Source of the DNA: CAVQEK01 sp964596645
Lineage (GTDB): Bacteria > Bacteroidota > Bacteroidia > Cytophagales > Cyclobacteriaceae
DNA: 64,000 nt
Assembly: GCA_964596645.1 (NCBI GenBank)
Contig: CAZQVB010000007.1
Location: 78,925-142,924 of the forward strand
Direction: 5' to 3'
Positions 44,063 through 52,722 of the stretch are shown here, piece after piece. A program made the translations under genes and the position numbers. How positions within the stretch are numbered: position 1 is the first letter of the stretch; each line of letters opens with the position of its first letter. The notes below the pieces were generated by a model, which did no database searches, was not told the DNA's origin, and was given only the letters and a program-made list of their open reading frames with translations.

Positions 44063-46501
44063 ATGCAAATGAATTTGGACCAGGAAAGCAAAAAGCAGCC
44101 ATCGGATATCGATGAGATCAAGAAGTTTTTGTTCCGTGTACTGGCCAATTGGTATTGGGTGCTCGGCGCGCTGCTTGTAGCGCTGCTGGTGGCTTTTCTC
44201 ATCAACCGCTACACCACGCGCATCTACAGTGTATACACCACCATTTTATCAAAAAAATACTACCGAAGCACCAGCAAAAGCGCAGCCGACGTGATACAAG
44301 GTGGGGAGTACTTCTCTACCGAAAAAGACATAAACCGAGAGATCACTGTACTGAAGTCGCACGCCATAGTGTCGGAAGCCATACAGCGGCTCGATTGGGG
44401 AATTTCGTATTATAAAATGGGCAATGTGCTCATAAGCGAAATGTACCCCACCAGTCCGGTAGGGCTCATCGTCGACTCACTCTCTTCGGTAGTGCCTTAC
44501 GAGGTGATGTTTCAATGCACGCTCAGGCCCGACGGTTTCCGGCTTACAGCCGAAGAAGATGAGTACTGGCAAAGCGCCATGCCCACCCGCACCTTCGCCT
44601 ATGGCCAATCACATAATGTTGGCGGCTTTATTTTTCAACTCAACCTGCACCAGGCGGAATACCCGCGGACCAGCGATCCCGTTATTTATTTCAAGATAAA
44701 TGACCTGAACCAACTGATCGCCGAATACCGCAACAAGCTAATGGTGAGTTGGGTGACTAAGGGCTCTGCCGTGCTGAACCTGTCGGTGACAGGGCCGTAT
44801 CCGGAAAAGGAAAAAGACTTTTTGGCCAAAATAGGAGAGGTGATCGTGGAGAAGTCGGTGATCGATAAAAATTTTACCGCCGTAAAAACCATAGAATTTA
44901 TCGATGATCAACTTTCCAACCTGGCCGACTCGCTGGTGACGCTGAGCGGCATGCTTCAGTCTTTTAAAATGGAAAACCGCGATTTGGTGCTCGGTTCGGA
45001 GCAGTTGTTTACCAGAATAAATGCTTTGGAAGAAAAGCGGCTGGAGCTTTTGCTGATCAACAACTACATCGACTACCTAGGCAACTACATTCAGTCAAAG
45101 AGCGACAACGACATCATAGCGCCCAACACCATGGGTGTGAACACATCGCTGCTCGACGACCTGATTGGCCAGTATGTGGAGCTGAAAATGCAGCTTTCCA
45201 CACAGAGCACCGAGCTGATGCGCAAAAGCCCCATCTTCAAATACCAGAATCAGGAAAGCGAAGACATGCTTGCAGAGCTTGAGCGCGGTATGATGGAAAG
45301 TATAGAAACCTCGAGGGCGCGCAACAACTTTGAAATAGAGCAGATCAACGAGCGCGTCACCGCACTGATCGGCGACACACGCGATGTGCTGGGCGATGAA
45401 CAAAATTTTGCGCAGTATCAACGCATATTCAGTCTGGCAGAACGCTTCTATTCTACGTTGCTCACCGAGAAGCTCAATGCCAACATTGCCAAGGCATCGC
45501 AGGAGCCCGATTATGAAATACTTGACAGCCCACGCGTGGCTGGCCCACCCATTCAACCCCGCACAAGCCGCAACTATACCTTTGCTGTGGTGCTGGGGCT
45601 GGGCATACCCATCGGCATCATTTACCTCATCGGCTTTCTCAATCCTTTTGTGCACTCCAAAGATGAGCTGGAGAAATTTTCTACCATGCCGCTGTTGGGC
45701 CTTGTAGGCCATAGCGCCGATGGTGCCACGCTGGTAGCGAAGTCAAAGCCAAAGTCGGCTATAGCCGAGTCCTTCAGAAACTTGCGGGCCAATCTGCAGT
45801 ATTTTTCCAAAGACGGTGCTTCTTCCAAGGTGTTCATGATCACCTCCTCCATCAGCGGTGAGGGCAAGACCTTTTGCAGTGTGAACCTGGCATACATCTA
45901 CGCCATATCGGGAAAAAAGACAGTGGTGGTAGGCGCCGACCTGCGCAAGCCCGCGTTGAGCAAAGTGTTTAAAAACACATCGAAAGACGGATTGAGCACC
46001 TATCTGGCTGGCATATCGAGCTATAGCGACATCGTGCAGACGGTGATGGATGGCCAGTTTTATATCATTCACAGCGGCGAGATACCGCCCAATCCGTCGG
46101 AGCTTATCGTGACAGAAAATATGGCTGGCCTTATGAAAAGGTTGCGCAAAGATTTCGAAATCATCATCATCGACTCACCGCCCATCGGTATAGTGTCCGA
46201 TGCCGTGGAGCTGACCAAGTATGTGGATGTGAACCTGATCATAGTGCGCCAGGGAAAAACACGAAAAGTAGCGCTTGAGAGCATCAACCAAATGTATAAA
46301 GAACAAAAGCTGCAAAACCCCGCGGTGGTGTTTAACGACATCGACTTCAAAAAGCTAAGCTACGGCTACCGCAGCTATGGATACGGCTATGGCTACACCT
46401 ATGGCGCAGGCCACGGCCATGGCTACTACGACAGTGATGAGCCCAAGCCCGGACGAATGAAAAAACTGTATAGAAAAATCATAGGTAAGTCGCGGCGCTA
46501 G
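44063..46501 (+). CDS. Wzc-like tyrosine autokinase / chain-length regulator
   Basis: An inner-membrane co-polymerase of 812 residues that controls capsule or exopolysaccharide assembly. A Wzz-type domain begins with a membrane span near residue 35 (WVLGALLVALLVAFLI) and ends near 535 with a second span (FAVVLGLGIPIGIIYLIGFL). The long periplasmic coiled coil lies between. The cytoplasmic BY-kinase domain has Walker A SISGEGKT (residues 596-603), Walker A' VVGADLRKP and Walker B IIIIDSPPIG. The C-terminal tail is tyrosine-rich (SYGYRSYGYGYGYTYG), the autophosphorylation cluster. No cognate low-molecular-weight tyrosine phosphatase is next to it. Confidence 0.93.
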   Translation: MQMNLDQESKKQPSDIDEIKKFLFRVLANWYWVLGALLVALLVAFLINRYTTRIYSVYTTILSKKYYRSTSKSAADVIQGGEYFSTEKDINREITVLKSHAIVSEAIQRLDWGISYYKMGNVLISEMYPTSPVGLIVDSLSSVVPYEVMFQCTLRPDGFRLTAEEDEYWQSAMPTRTFAYGQSHNVGGFIFQLNLHQAEYPRTSDPVIYFKINDLNQLIAEYRNKLMVSWVTKGSAVLNLSVTGPYPEKEKDFLAKIGEVIVEKSVIDKNFTAVKTIEFIDDQLSNLADSLVTLSGMLQSFKMENRDLVLGSEQLFTRINALEEKRLELLLINNYIDYLGNYIQSKSDNDIIAPNTMGVNTSLLDDLIGQYVELKMQLSTQSTELMRKSPIFKYQNQESEDMLAELERGMMESIETSRARNNFEIEQINERVTALIGDTRDVLGDEQNFAQYQRIFSLAERFYSTLLTEKLNANIAKASQEPDYEILDSPRVAGPPIQPRTSRNYTFAVVLGLGIPIGIIYLIGFLNPFVHSKDELEKFSTMPLLGLVGHSADGATLVAKSKPKSAIAESFRNLRANLQYFSKDGASSKVFMITSSISGEGKTFCSVNLAYIYAISGKKTVVVGADLRKPALSKVFKNTSKDGLSTYLAGISSYSDIVQTVMDGQFYIIHSGEIPPNPSELIVTENMAGLMKRLRKDFEIIIIDSPPIGIVSDAVELTKYVDVNLIIVRQGKTRKVALESINQMYKEQKLQNPAVVFNDIDFKKLSYGYRSYGYGYGYTYGAGHGHGYYDSDEPKPGRMKKLYRKIIGKSRR

Positions 46502-46562
46502 AATTAAATAGCCTTTTTTCTGCCCAAGAGCCAAAGTATCATTGGTTGACGGAAGGGAATAT

Positions 46563-46587
46563 CGTCACCGTGTAGAAGAGTGTGACG
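46563..46587 (+). other. Hairpin upstream of the abiF cassette
   Basis: CGTCAC (46563-46568) pairs with GTGACG (46582-46587) around a 13-base loop. It lies 23 bases before the -33 element. It has no T-run, so it is not an obvious wzc terminator. Confidence 0.4.
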
Positions 46588-46609
46588 CAGTCAATATTAA
46601 ACTAAAGTC

Positions 46610-46640
46610 TTTGAAAACACGTATCTAAAATATATGTTTG
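46610..46640 (+). promoter_or_regulatory. Strong Bacteroidota-type promoter before the abiF leader
   Basis: TTTG at 46610-46613 and TATGTTTG at 46633-46640 match the -33 and -7 consensus exactly with a 19-base spacer. Transcription should begin near 46647. It is one of the two best promoter matches found in the window. Confidence 0.7.
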
Positions 46641-46646
46641 TATCAA

Positions 46647-46700
46647 TATGTTCACCCCCCTTCCCATAAGAACAGGGCGCTCAGGGTGGACTTTTTTTTT
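46647..46700 (+). ncRNA. Candidate short structured RNA upstream of abiF
   Basis: A transcript from the promoter at 46610-46640 would be about 50 nt long and end in a T9 run just before the abiF ATG. It contains a terminator-like stem (46650-46657 with 46684-46691) and an inner CCCT/AGGG pairing. An alternative pairing, GTTC (46650-46653) with GAAC (46670-46673), together with ACCC (46654-46657) and GGGT (46684-46687), would be a pseudoknot. No coding potential is seen. The position is that of an RNA antitoxin or guide-like RNA; this is inference. Confidence 0.5.
46650..46700 (+). terminator. Rho-independent terminator abutting the abiF start
   Basis: GTTCACCC (46650-46657) pairs with GGGTGGAC (46684-46691, one T-G wobble), followed immediately by nine Ts. 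Only GT separates the T-run from the abiF ATG, so abiF must be expressed by read-through. Confidence 0.65.
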
Positions 46701-46702
46701 GT

Positions 46703-47611
46703 ATGGCCAGAAGAGAATTCAACAAACCCGCCCTTACCTTTGAAGATCAACTCTGTAGATTAAAGGAACGTGGATTAACGATCGAAAACGAATCCAGAGC
46801 CTTGCACATCCTTCGAAACATAAGTTATTTTCGATTGAGCGGCTATTGGTATCCCTTTTTACAAGAGCCTAAATCATTGCATAGATTTAAAGAAGGAGCT
46901 TCTTTCGAAAAGGCTTTCAAGCTATACTGTTTCGACAGAGAATTAAGGTTATTGATAACTGGTGAACTTGAGAAAATAGAAATAGCTATTCGGGCTCAGC
47001 TTATTTATCAGATATCGCACGACAAAGGAGCGTACTGGTATAATAATAAATCACTTTTTCGAAACAGATATAAGTTAAATACAACCCTCGAAAAAATGAG
47101 CATTGAATATGAAAAAAGTGATGAGATGTTCATTTCATCATTTAAAGAAAAATATACAAACCCTCTACCACCGAGTTGGATACTTTTAGAAGTAGTATCA
47201 TTTGGAAAACTTTCCAACTTATATTCCAATTTAAAACCTGGAAGAACGAAACGAAATATTGCTCATTACTTTGGGCTTGATGATAGAACTTTTACTTCTT
47301 GGCTGCACTCATTCAATTATATCAGAAACATATGTGCTCATCACTCACGTTTTTGGAATAAAACTCTAAGCATTTCACCTCAGGTACCCTTAAATCCTTC
47401 AAATCAATTCTTAAATAGAGAAGGTCATATTGAATGGAGGAATAACAAACCAGCTTTTGGTTTATCAATGATATTATATTTATTGAACACTATTAGCCCT
47501 AAGCATAGTTTTAAAGAAAAATTAAATAGCTTATTGGAAAAATATCCTGAAGTAGATAAATCTGCTCTTGGATTTCCAGAAGATAGTAAAACACAGGAAT
47601 TGTGGAAATAG
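46703..47611 (+). CDS. AbiF/AbiD-family abortive infection protein (Abi_2, HEPN type)
   Basis: A 302-residue member of the Abi_2 (PF07751) family of anti-phage proteins. The N-terminal block KPALTFEDQLCRLKERGL and SYFRLSGYWYPF, and the later SFNYIRNICAHHSRFWNK, are family hallmarks. The latter contains R208-N-I-C-A-H213, the R-x4-H motif of HEPN ribonucleases. A second RNIAH at 184-188 is also present. The gene is markedly richer in A and T than its neighbours, with A/T-ending codons, and sits alone between the polysaccharide operon and an SDR gene, so horizontal acquisition is likely. Upstream lies a promoter, short RNA and terminator cassette. Expected role: RNA cleavage and growth arrest on phage infection. 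Toxicity and target are not deducible. Confidence 0.88.
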   Translation: MARREFNKPALTFEDQLCRLKERGLTIENESRALHILRNISYFRLSGYWYPFLQEPKSLHRFKEGASFEKAFKLYCFDRELRLLITGELEKIEIAIRAQLIYQISHDKGAYWYNNKSLFRNRYKLNTTLEKMSIEYEKSDEMFISSFKEKYTNPLPPSWILLEVVSFGKLSNLYSNLKPGRTKRNIAHYFGLDDRTFTSWLHSFNYIRNICAHHSRFWNKTLSISPQVPLNPSNQFLNREGHIEWRNNKPAFGLSMILYLLNTISPKHSFKEKLNSLLEKYPEVDKSALGFPEDSKTQELWK

Positions 47612-47789
47612 AAGAAACTCCCCTTCTCAGCCATACCCATTGTCAAGTCACACAAGACAACCGCATATATCAAAAATGTCAAAAATAAGTCACAGTGGGA
47701 AATGAATATTTCAGCAGTATCTAATACTGTACCATCCCTATACTACACCATATCACAAATAAACCCATTGCCGATGTTGCCTATATTGC

Positions 47790-48569
47790 ATGTTTAAACG
47801 ACCAAAGCTTACCGCTATGCCACAACCACACGCCTCAGGAAATTATGCCCTACTTCTCGGTGCCACTTCAGATGTGGCGCGCGCCCTGGCACTGCAGCTC
47901 GCGGCCAGAAAATATGGCCTGTACCTGGCCGGCCGCAACAAGGAAGCACTTGATCGCATGGCCAAAGACATTGCAATAAAATTCAATATCCAGCCGGTGG
48001 TTCTCCCTTTCGATGCTGAGGACTTTGCCTCCCATCGGGCATTTGTGGAGCAGTTGCAGCCATTTCCTCATTTGAGCATTGCTGTTTTTGGCTACCTGGG
48101 CCACCACGATATAGCGGTAAAAAACAATGAAGAAATGCTGCGCATACTGAACGTGAATTTTGTAGGAGCCGCATCAATCTTCAACCTGCTGGCAGCACAG
48201 TATGAAATGCAAAAGGATGGCTGCATGGTCGGCATCAGCTCGGTGGCGGGGGATCGTGGCAGGCAAAGCAACTACTACTACGGCAGCGCCAAAGCAGGCT
48301 TCACGGCTTTCCTCTCTGGCTTGAGAAACAGACTCCAGACCAGTGGTGTGCATGTGCTCACAGCAAAACCGGGCTTTATAGCCACTCGTATGACGGAAGG
48401 CCTGGACTTGCCCGCACCACTCACCGCCCGGCCGGAGCAGGTAGCCCGCGACATTCTGAAAGGTGTAGACAGAAAGAAAAATGTAGTCTATACACTTTGG
48501 ATGTGGCGCTACATCATGCTCATCATCAAAAGCATACCTGAAGGTATCTTCAAAAAGCTGAAGCTGTAA
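47790..48569 (+). CDS. Short-chain dehydrogenase/reductase (DprE2-like)
   Basis: A classical SDR of about 259 residues. The cofactor loop is GATSDVARALALQLA rather than the usual G-x3-G-x-G. The catalytic serine lies in GISSVAGDRGRQ and the Y-x3-K in YYYGSAKAGF. The AVFGYLGHHD and VHVLTAKPGFIATRMT segments and a C-terminal hydrophobic helix resemble the DprE2 group that reduces keto-sugars on lipid carriers; a polysaccharide or lipid-linked sugar role is inferred. An ATG nine codons later (47817) is a possible start. The 178 bases before it show no gene. A bidirectional terminator follows. Confidence 0.85.
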   Translation: MFKRPKLTAMPQPHASGNYALLLGATSDVARALALQLAARKYGLYLAGRNKEALDRMAKDIAIKFNIQPVVLPFDAEDFASHRAFVEQLQPFPHLSIAVFGYLGHHDIAVKNNEEMLRILNVNFVGAASIFNLLAAQYEMQKDGCMVGISSVAGDRGRQSNYYYGSAKAGFTAFLSGLRNRLQTSGVHVLTAKPGFIATRMTEGLDLPAPLTARPEQVARDILKGVDRKKNVVYTLWMWRYIMLIIKSIPEGIFKKLKL

Positions 48570-48587
48570 GGGAAGAACTACAATAAC

Positions 48588-48625
48588 AAAAAACCTCACT
48601 GGCTCCTGGGCAAGTGAGGTTTTTT
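48588..48625. terminator. Bidirectional terminator between the SDR gene and mutB
   Basis: AAAAAACCTCACT (48588-48600) pairs perfectly with AGTGAGGTTTTTT (48613-48625) around a 12-base loop. The A-tract and T-tract give U-runs on both strands, serving the plus-strand SDR gene and the minus-strand mutB. Confidence 0.9.
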
Positions 48626-48649
48626 TTGATAAATCTCCTTTGGCGCCTG

Positions 48650-50800
48650 TTATCCGGCTACATCGGCCTGCAACAGTTTCTTCAGAATATCGGCGGCTGC
48701 CTTGGCTATGACAGTGCCGGGGCCAAATACGGCTGCCACACCCGACTGGAACAAATAGTCGTAGTCGCGGGCGGGGATCACGCCTCCGGCCACCACCATG
48801 ATGTCATCACGGCCAAGCTTCTTCAGCTCTTCTATCAGTTGCGGCACCAGTGTTTTGTGCCCGGCAGCCAGGCTGGATGCGCCTACCACATGCACGTCGT
48901 TTTCTACCGCCTGTTTGGCTACTTCTTCCGGCGTTTGAAACAGCGGCCCGATGTCCACATCGAAGCCCAGGTCGGCAAAGCTGGTGGAGATTACCTTGGC
49001 GCCACGGTCGTGCCCATCCTGGCCCATTTTGGCTACCATGATGCGGGGCCGGCGGCCCTCCACCTCGGCAAACTGATCGGCCAGCTTTTTGGCTTCTTCA
49101 AAAGCGTCGTCGCTGGAGGCTTCGGCGGAATAGATACCGGCTATTGAGCGTATGGTAGCCACGTGGCGGCCAAACACCTTCTCCATAGCCATAGATATTT
49201 CACCAAGGGTGGCCCGCTTGCGTGCAGCATCTACGGCCAGTTCCAACAAATTGCCCTCACCACTTTCGGCACTTTTGGTGATCGCCGCAAGTGCCTGCTC
49301 TACTGCCTGCCCATCGCGGTTTTCTTTCAGTTGTTTCAGCCGCTGTATCTGCGACAGACGTACGGCGGTATTGTCTACCTCGAGCAGCTCCAGGTCGAAG
49401 TCGTCCTTCACTTTATACTGATTCACCCCTACGATCACATCGCGGCCGGCATCGATGCGCGCCTGCTTGCGTGCGGCGGCTTCTTCTATGCGCATTTTGG
49501 GCAAACCTGTTTCTATGGCTTTCGCCATGCCGCCCAGCTGTTCTACCTCTTCTATCAGCTCCCAGGCCTTGTGCGCCAACTCGTGCGTCAGCTTTTCTAC
49601 ATAGTAGGAACCCGCCCATGGGTCTACGGCCTTGGTTATTTTGGTTTCATCCTGTATATACAACTGCGTGTTTCGGGCAATGCGCGCGGAGAAATCGGTG
49701 GGCAAAGCAATGGCTTCGTCCAGCGCATTGGTATGCAGTGATTGTGTGTGGCCCAGTGCTGCGGCCATGGCCTCTACGCAGGTGCGTGTCACGTTGTTGA
49801 ACGGATCCTGCTCCGTAAGCGACCAGCCCGATGTTTGGCTGTGCGTACGCAGCGACATGGATTTGGGGTTTTTGGGATCAAACTGCTTCACCAGCTTGGC
49901 CCACAGGAGCCGGCCGGCCCGCATCTTGGCTATTTCCATGAAGTGGTTCATGCCAATGGCCCAAAAAAATGAAAGCCTCGGTGCAAACTTATCGATGTCG
50001 ATGCCTGCTTTGAGGCCTGCGCGGATATACTCCAACCCATCGGCCAGGGTATAGGCCAGTTCTAAGTCGGCCGTGGCACCTGCCTCTTGCATGTGATAGC
50101 CACTGATGCTGATGGAGTTGAACCTCGGCATCAGCCGCGAGGTGTACTCAAAAATATCGGCAATAATGCGCATACTGGGCAATGGTGGGTATATGTAGGT
50201 ATTGCGCACCATAAACTCTTTCAAAATGTCATTTTGTATGGTACCGCTCAGCAGCTCCGGTTTCACGCCCTGCTCTTCTGCGGCCACTATATAAAAAGCC
50301 ATTACGGGCAGCACGGCGCCATTCATGGTCATAGAGACCGACATTTTGTCCAGTGGTATCTGGTCGAAGAGCACCTTCATATCCAGTATGGAGTCGATGG
50401 CTACGCCGGCCTTGCCAACGTCGCCGACCACACGCGGATGATCTGAGTCGTAGCCGCGGTGTGTGGCCAGGTCAAAGGCGATGGAGAGGCCCTTTTGGCC
50501 AGCGGCCAGATTGCGCCGATAAAAGGCGTTGGACTCTTCGGCAGTGGAAAATCCTGCATACTGGCGTACCGTCCATGGGCGGCTCACATACATGGTGCTG
50601 TATGGGCCGCGCAGGAATGGTGGCAAACCGGCGGCGTAGTTCAAGTGCTCCACACCTTCAAGATCGGCGCTGTTGTATACCGGCTTTATTTCTATTTTTT
50701 CTGCAGAAGGCCAGGCGTGCAGGTTCCCTGGAAGCGACGGCTTGGCCGGTTCTGAGGCCTGTATGTCTTTATGATCAATTGTTGAGAAATCAGGTTTCAT
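48650..50800 (-). CDS. mutB: Methylmalonyl-CoA mutase large subunit
   Basis: The B12-dependent catalytic subunit that interconverts L-methylmalonyl-CoA and succinyl-CoA. The substrate barrel has PFLRGPYSTMYVSRPWTVRQYAGFS split across the N-terminus, RTHSQTSGWSLTEQDPFNNV and HTNALDEAIALPTDFSARIARN. The C-terminal B12 domain carries GQDGHDRGAKVI with the cobalt-binding histidine, then VVGASSLAAGH and VVAGGVIP. At 716 residues it is full length. It lies 62 bases downstream of mutA; a 7-bp hairpin (GCCAATG at 50826-50832 with CATTGGC at 50843-50849) is in the gap. The enzyme links propionate, odd-chain fat and branched amino-acid breakdown to succinate. Confidence 0.97.
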   Translation of the reverse strand: MKPDFSTIDHKDIQASEPAKPSLPGNLHAWPSAEKIEIKPVYNSADLEGVEHLNYAAGLPPFLRGPYSTMYVSRPWTVRQYAGFSTAEESNAFYRRNLAAGQKGLSIAFDLATHRGYDSDHPRVVGDVGKAGVAIDSILDMKVLFDQIPLDKMSVSMTMNGAVLPVMAFYIVAAEEQGVKPELLSGTIQNDILKEFMVRNTYIYPPLPSMRIIADIFEYTSRLMPRFNSISISGYHMQEAGATADLELAYTLADGLEYIRAGLKAGIDIDKFAPRLSFFWAIGMNHFMEIAKMRAGRLLWAKLVKQFDPKNPKSMSLRTHSQTSGWSLTEQDPFNNVTRTCVEAMAAALGHTQSLHTNALDEAIALPTDFSARIARNTQLYIQDETKITKAVDPWAGSYYVEKLTHELAHKAWELIEEVEQLGGMAKAIETGLPKMRIEEAAARKQARIDAGRDVIVGVNQYKVKDDFDLELLEVDNTAVRLSQIQRLKQLKENRDGQAVEQALAAITKSAESGEGNLLELAVDAARKRATLGEISMAMEKVFGRHVATIRSIAGIYSAEASSDDAFEEAKKLADQFAEVEGRRPRIMVAKMGQDGHDRGAKVISTSFADLGFDVDIGPLFQTPEEVAKQAVENDVHVVGASSLAAGHKTLVPQLIEELKKLGRDDIMVVAGGVIPARDYDYLFQSGVAAVFGPGTVIAKAAADILKKLLQADVAG

Positions 50801-50862
50801 CGGTACGGGTTTTTATTCTGTGATGGCCAATGCCCCCAAAGACATTGGCTTTTACATTCTTT

Positions 50863-52722
50863 TTAAATCACATTGAGCTTTTTCTGAAAGTCGCGCAGGC
50901 TGTCGATCAGGTTGGTGCGCAGGTGTATGAATGCATCGAAACCGGCTGCTTTCAGCTCTTCCACAATATCTGCCGGGTAGCCGGCCAACACCAATTGCCG
51001 ATCGCTTTTTTGCTTTTTAAAGCTGGCAGCAATTTCTTTTCCCAGTGTGGCGTAGTCGTCGTCAGATCCGCATATTACGTAAATATCGGCATTGTAGATC
51101 ATGGCTTTTTCCAAAGTCTCATCAAGACTTTCTGACGGTGTGCCCTCTACTACTTCAAAGTTGGCACATCCAAAAAACCCACTCGAAAACATTGCCCTGG
51201 CAGTACGCATGGCGGCGTTGTTGCCGACGGGTGTCAAATATACTTTCGGTCGTTTTTCTTCACCGTGCTTTTTCACGAAGCGTTCCGTATCCAGCCGCAG
51301 CGTCTCAAACTCCTGTGCAGCTGAGTGTGGTTTCAGCAGGTTTGCAGCGCCTGGCTGTTGCGCGGCATGCACTACGCTGTCCGGATCCATCCGCTCTTTC
51401 AGATTTGGATATTGATTGGTGCCTACCAATACTTCCCTTCTGGAAGAGATCAGCTTCATCCGCTCGTTCTTTACGGCATCTACCCTATTTTTTATCTCTC
51501 CCTGATCAAAGGCACGGAGAAATCCACCCTTCGCTTCTATCTCTTTAAAAAGCTCCCAGGCTTTGCTCACCAGTTGATCGGTAATCGTTTCTATGTAATA
51601 TGAACCGGCCGAAGGGTCGGCTACTTTGTTCAGGTACGATTCCTCTTTCAGCATCACCGAAACATTGCGGGCTATGCGGCGGGCCAGCGCCGTAGGCCGG
51701 GCAAAGCGCTCGTTGTAAGGGGCAATGCTGATGGAATTGCAACCACCAATGATGGCAGACATAGCTTCTGTGGTATTGCGCAGCATGTTTACATAAGGAT
51801 CAAATATGGTTTTGGTCCAAATGGCCGAATGGCTGTGTATCGGTATTGTTCCCGGGTTGAAGGAATCCAATCCATAGGCCTTCGCCACCTGATATACCAG
51901 CACGCGCAAGGCACGCAACTTGGCGATTTCAAAAAAGTATGTGGTGCCCGTGGCCATGGAAAACTGCAAGTTTCTGAAGATTTTTTCTGCCGGTACACCA
52001 AGTTCGGTCAGCCTGTCGATGTACTCCACAGCCATGGCCAGGGTGAAGGCAAGCTCTTGCACGGTATTGCTCCCTGCATCCAGAAAAGCTGCCGATTTCA
52101 CTGTAAGACCATAAAAATGCTCTGCCTGATCGCTATAGTCGATCAACGATTGGAGCGATTCGAAAGCGCCATCAAGCGATTGGCCCTCGGTGATGTAATG
52201 ATAGATGGGGTCGTAATGTATGCTTCCCATCAGCCCCTGCACGGAGCGATCTTGCAGCGCATCGCTTGCAAAGTATGCCTGAACCAGCTCCGTAGCTTTT
52301 GCATTGACAATGAAGCCTATGGACGCGTGCAGCAAAGCAATATTGCGCAGCAGTATTTTGAGGTCAGCCCCCGGCTTGTCGGTGATGTCGAACAAAACAC
52401 CGTCGGCTCCTGCATTCAATGCTTCCAAGGCTATGGTGTTGGCCTCGGCTTCGTCTTCTACACGAATGGTCTCCAGGTTGGCCCAGGCACGCAGACCTTG
52501 TGTGCCATCACTGGTATTGACGAAGCAGTTTTCGAATTTTTTGAGATAGTCAAGCGTATTGAGGTCGGCCTGATCGTAGTATGGTTGCAGGGAAATACCT
52601 TCCAGTGTGTTCCACACCAGTTTCTTATCAAAATCGGCACCCTTTAAGTCGGCAATGGCCTGCTCTTTCCAGGCCTCTTTATATACGTCAGGAAATTCAG
52701 CGAATAGTTTTTCTGAAGACAT
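50863..52722 (-). CDS. mutA: Methylmalonyl-CoA mutase small subunit
   Basis: The non-catalytic partner in the heterodimeric mutase. The ATG at 52722 starts MSSEKLFAEFPDVYKEAWKE, the usual N-terminus; the frame runs 25 codons further but without family similarity. Barrel blocks such as HSHSAIWTKTIFDPYVNMLRN and ADPSAGSYYIETITDQL are present. In the C-terminal B12-like domain the DxHxxG motif is replaced by PVGNNAAMRTARAMF, so cobalamin is not bound, as expected for MutA. At 619 residues the length is normal. It is the first gene of the mutAB operon. Confidence 0.95.
   Translation of the reverse strand: MSSEKLFAEFPDVYKEAWKEQAIADLKGADFDKKLVWNTLEGISLQPYYDQADLNTLDYLKKFENCFVNTSDGTQGLRAWANLETIRVEDEAEANTIALEALNAGADGVLFDITDKPGADLKILLRNIALLHASIGFIVNAKATELVQAYFASDALQDRSVQGLMGSIHYDPIYHYITEGQSLDGAFESLQSLIDYSDQAEHFYGLTVKSAAFLDAGSNTVQELAFTLAMAVEYIDRLTELGVPAEKIFRNLQFSMATGTTYFFEIAKLRALRVLVYQVAKAYGLDSFNPGTIPIHSHSAIWTKTIFDPYVNMLRNTTEAMSAIIGGCNSISIAPYNERFARPTALARRIARNVSVMLKEESYLNKVADPSAGSYYIETITDQLVSKAWELFKEIEAKGGFLRAFDQGEIKNRVDAVKNERMKLISSRREVLVGTNQYPNLKERMDPDSVVHAAQQPGAANLLKPHSAAQEFETLRLDTERFVKKHGEEKRPKVYLTPVGNNAAMRTARAMFSSGFFGCANFEVVEGTPSESLDETLEKAMIYNADIYVICGSDDDYATLGKEIAASFKKQKSDRQLVLAGYPADIVEELKAAGFDAFIHLRTNLIDSLRDFQKKLNVI

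Noticed and set aside
46703..47611. CRISPR-type Cas13 effector
   Set aside because: The protein is 302 residues with one clear HEPN motif of the Abi_2 family and no adjacent repeat array; it is AbiF, at most a distant relative.
50826..50849. Hairpin between mutA and mutB as a terminator
   Set aside because: On the minus strand it is followed by an A-rich rather than T-rich stretch next to the mutB start, and the two subunits should be expressed together.
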